From XYA12-FULL-58-9 sp001798605 (GTDB taxonomy: Bacteria > Myxococcota > XYA12-FULL-58-9), in NCBI GenBank assembly GCA_036736205.1, contig DAINMX010000282.1, forward strand, positions 1 through 7,713: a stretch of DNA of 7,713 nt, in the 5' to 3' direction. The notes under the pieces were generated by a model that was given only the letters and a program-made list of their open reading frames with translations, had not been told where the DNA came from and did not search any database. Made by a program: the position numbers and the translations under genes. Shown here piece by piece: positions 7,201 to 7,713 of this stretch; the first letter of the stretch is position 1, and every line of letters starts with the position of its first letter.

Positions 7201-7485
7201 GTGAAGCACAGGCGAAAACCAAGGGAGGCCGGGATAAGCATCAACGACAACCGCAACGGCAAATCGTTCGCCTTCGAGCGACTCGACGCCTATTGCCTCG
7301 CAATCGAGTTTCTCTTGATCGCCGAGGCGTTGACGCGGCGGTTGTTACGAACGAAAGGTCAACTCGGTGACCAACTGGCTCGTGCAAGTGAGGTCTTGCG
7401 CATCGCTGGCGAGCGGCGGCAGAACTGGCAATCACCATGGATTGTGGCGGGACAACACTCATATACTGGGTCAGTATCCCCGCCC
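7201..7485 (+). pseudogene. Four-helix-bundle (23S IVS-protein / Avd-like) protein, truncated
   Basis: The frame follows a TGA at 7195-7197, with a GTG at 7201 as a possible start. The peptide NDNRNGKSFAFERLDAYCLA, then IEFLLIAEALTRRLLRTKGQ and LGDQLARAS, closely follows the family pattern 'FxFExLDVYxxAxEFxxLAxxL ... LxDQLRRAS', the first two helices of the small four-helix-bundle proteins related to 23S rRNA intervening-sequence proteins and diversity-generating-retroelement Avd. These are basic bundles thought to bind nucleic acid. After RAS, 'EVLRIAGERR' may be a decayed version of the usual 'SIVLNIAEGAGR' loop. Helices 3 and 4 are missing, since full-length proteins have about 115-130 residues. 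The Asn/Asp-rich N-terminus (INDNRNG) looks like a continuation of the upstream hexamer repeats. The frame has no stop and passes directly into the lipoprotein reading frame at 7486. I interpret it as a truncated gene rather than a designed fusion. Confidence 0.6.
7462..7467 (+). promoter_or_regulatory. Possible -10 box of the lipoprotein gene
   Basis: TATACT, a 5 of 6 match to TATAAT, ends 18 nt before the ATG at 7486. No good -35 is seen at 16-18 bp; TTGTGG at 7442-7447 would leave only 14 bp. There is no Shine-Dalgarno site before the ATG, so the arrangement echoes the near-leaderless giant gene. Confidence 0.25.
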
Positions 7486-7713
7486 ATGGAGCAAGCCACA
7501 TTGCTGAGGGCCATGGCGCTGTTGGCCTGGGCGTTTATGGGGGTGGGTGCCTGCTCGCTGGATCTCTCGATTCCAACAGAGGCAAAAATCTCTTGCACGC
7601 CCTCAGGGCAGTGTCCCGAAGGACGGGAGTGCCACGTAGAGAGCAATGAGTGTCTACTACCGATGCGCGATCTGTTGATCCGACTCGCCACCAAGGGGCT
7701 TTTTCGCGCCAAG
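7486..7713 (+). CDS. Cysteine-rich lipoprotein, N-terminal part (runs off the right edge)
   Basis: 76 codons are visible and the frame is still open at the window end. The N-terminus MEQATLLRAMALLAWAFMGV followed by GAC is a lipoprotein signal peptide: Arg8, a hydrophobic core (residues 9-20) and the lipobox V-G-A-C, with the lipidated Cys at residue 23. The mature part SLDLSIPTEAKISC, then TPSGQCPEGRECH and NEC, contains four further cysteines at 37, 43, 49 and 56. The 'C-x5-CPxGxxC' pattern is frequent in myxobacterial outer-membrane lipoproteins, where these cysteines probably form disulfides in the periplasm or at the surface. ATG at 7486 is chosen because it gives a complete signal peptide. 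Met10 (7513) would lose the basic residue, and the upstream frame to 7201 belongs to the four-helix-bundle remnant. Function beyond membrane anchoring is not visible. Confidence 0.75.
   Translation, partial: MEQATLLRAMALLAWAFMGVGACSLDLSIPTEAKISCTPSGQCPEGRECHVESNECLLPMRDLLIRLATKGLFRAK

Noticed and set aside
6885..7262. Minus-strand 125-codon frame through the hexamer array (and shorter frames nested in it)
   Set aside because: Its Asp/His/Asn-rich text is just the hexamer repeat read on the other strand, it has no ribosome binding site, and its ends run through hairpins and the four-helix-bundle coding sequence.

Overview
The window most resembles a degraded accessory region of a myxobacterial or related (former deltaproteobacterial) genome of moderately high GC. 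The pointers are a cysteine-rich lipoprotein start of the kind common there, a Rep-like fragment of a type I associate with that group, and an Arg-rich CGNNNN hexamer array next to a four-helix-bundle (23S rRNA intervening-sequence / Avd-like) protein fragment. This assignment is recall-based inference; no rRNA or marker gene is present.

Layout. Positions 3-341 (+) hold the broken end of a plasmid replication-initiator-like protein. Positions 472-1239 (+) hold an integrase-type transposase that keeps its N-terminal region and its last conserved block, but has lost the whole DDE catalytic core through an in-frame deletion. Both are remnants of mobile DNA. Positions 1240-1331 are a short spacer ending in a three-copy GGTCAGA repeat that contains the stop codon of the next gene.

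Positions 1332-6731 (-) are one intact 1799-codon gene, 70% of the window. I cannot assign it to a named family. It has no signal peptide, a helix-rich N-terminal half, a glycine/alanine-rich hydrophobic core (about residues 893-1115) and a 680-residue C-terminal half. That last part has a few motifs loosely reminiscent of the amidoligase / glutamine-synthetase-like fold. It has a convincing promoter only 14 nt before its ATG, so its mRNA is probably nearly leaderless.

Positions 6737-6940 (+) may be the 3' end of an unidentified gene. From directly after its stop codon to about 7485 lies a compact composite: a strong 13-bp hairpin, a second inverted repeat, a degenerate array of CGNNNN hexamers, a third hairpin, and a truncated four-helix-bundle protein frame. 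The same frame runs without a stop into a lipoprotein gene (7486 onward) that leaves the window at its right edge.

The intact giant gene is flanked on both sides by decayed mobile or repeat-associated sequence. No partner, immunity or operon gene for it is visible here, so no multi-gene system can be claimed. The two best candidates for new biology are the giant protein and the hairpin/hexamer/four-helix-bundle composite.
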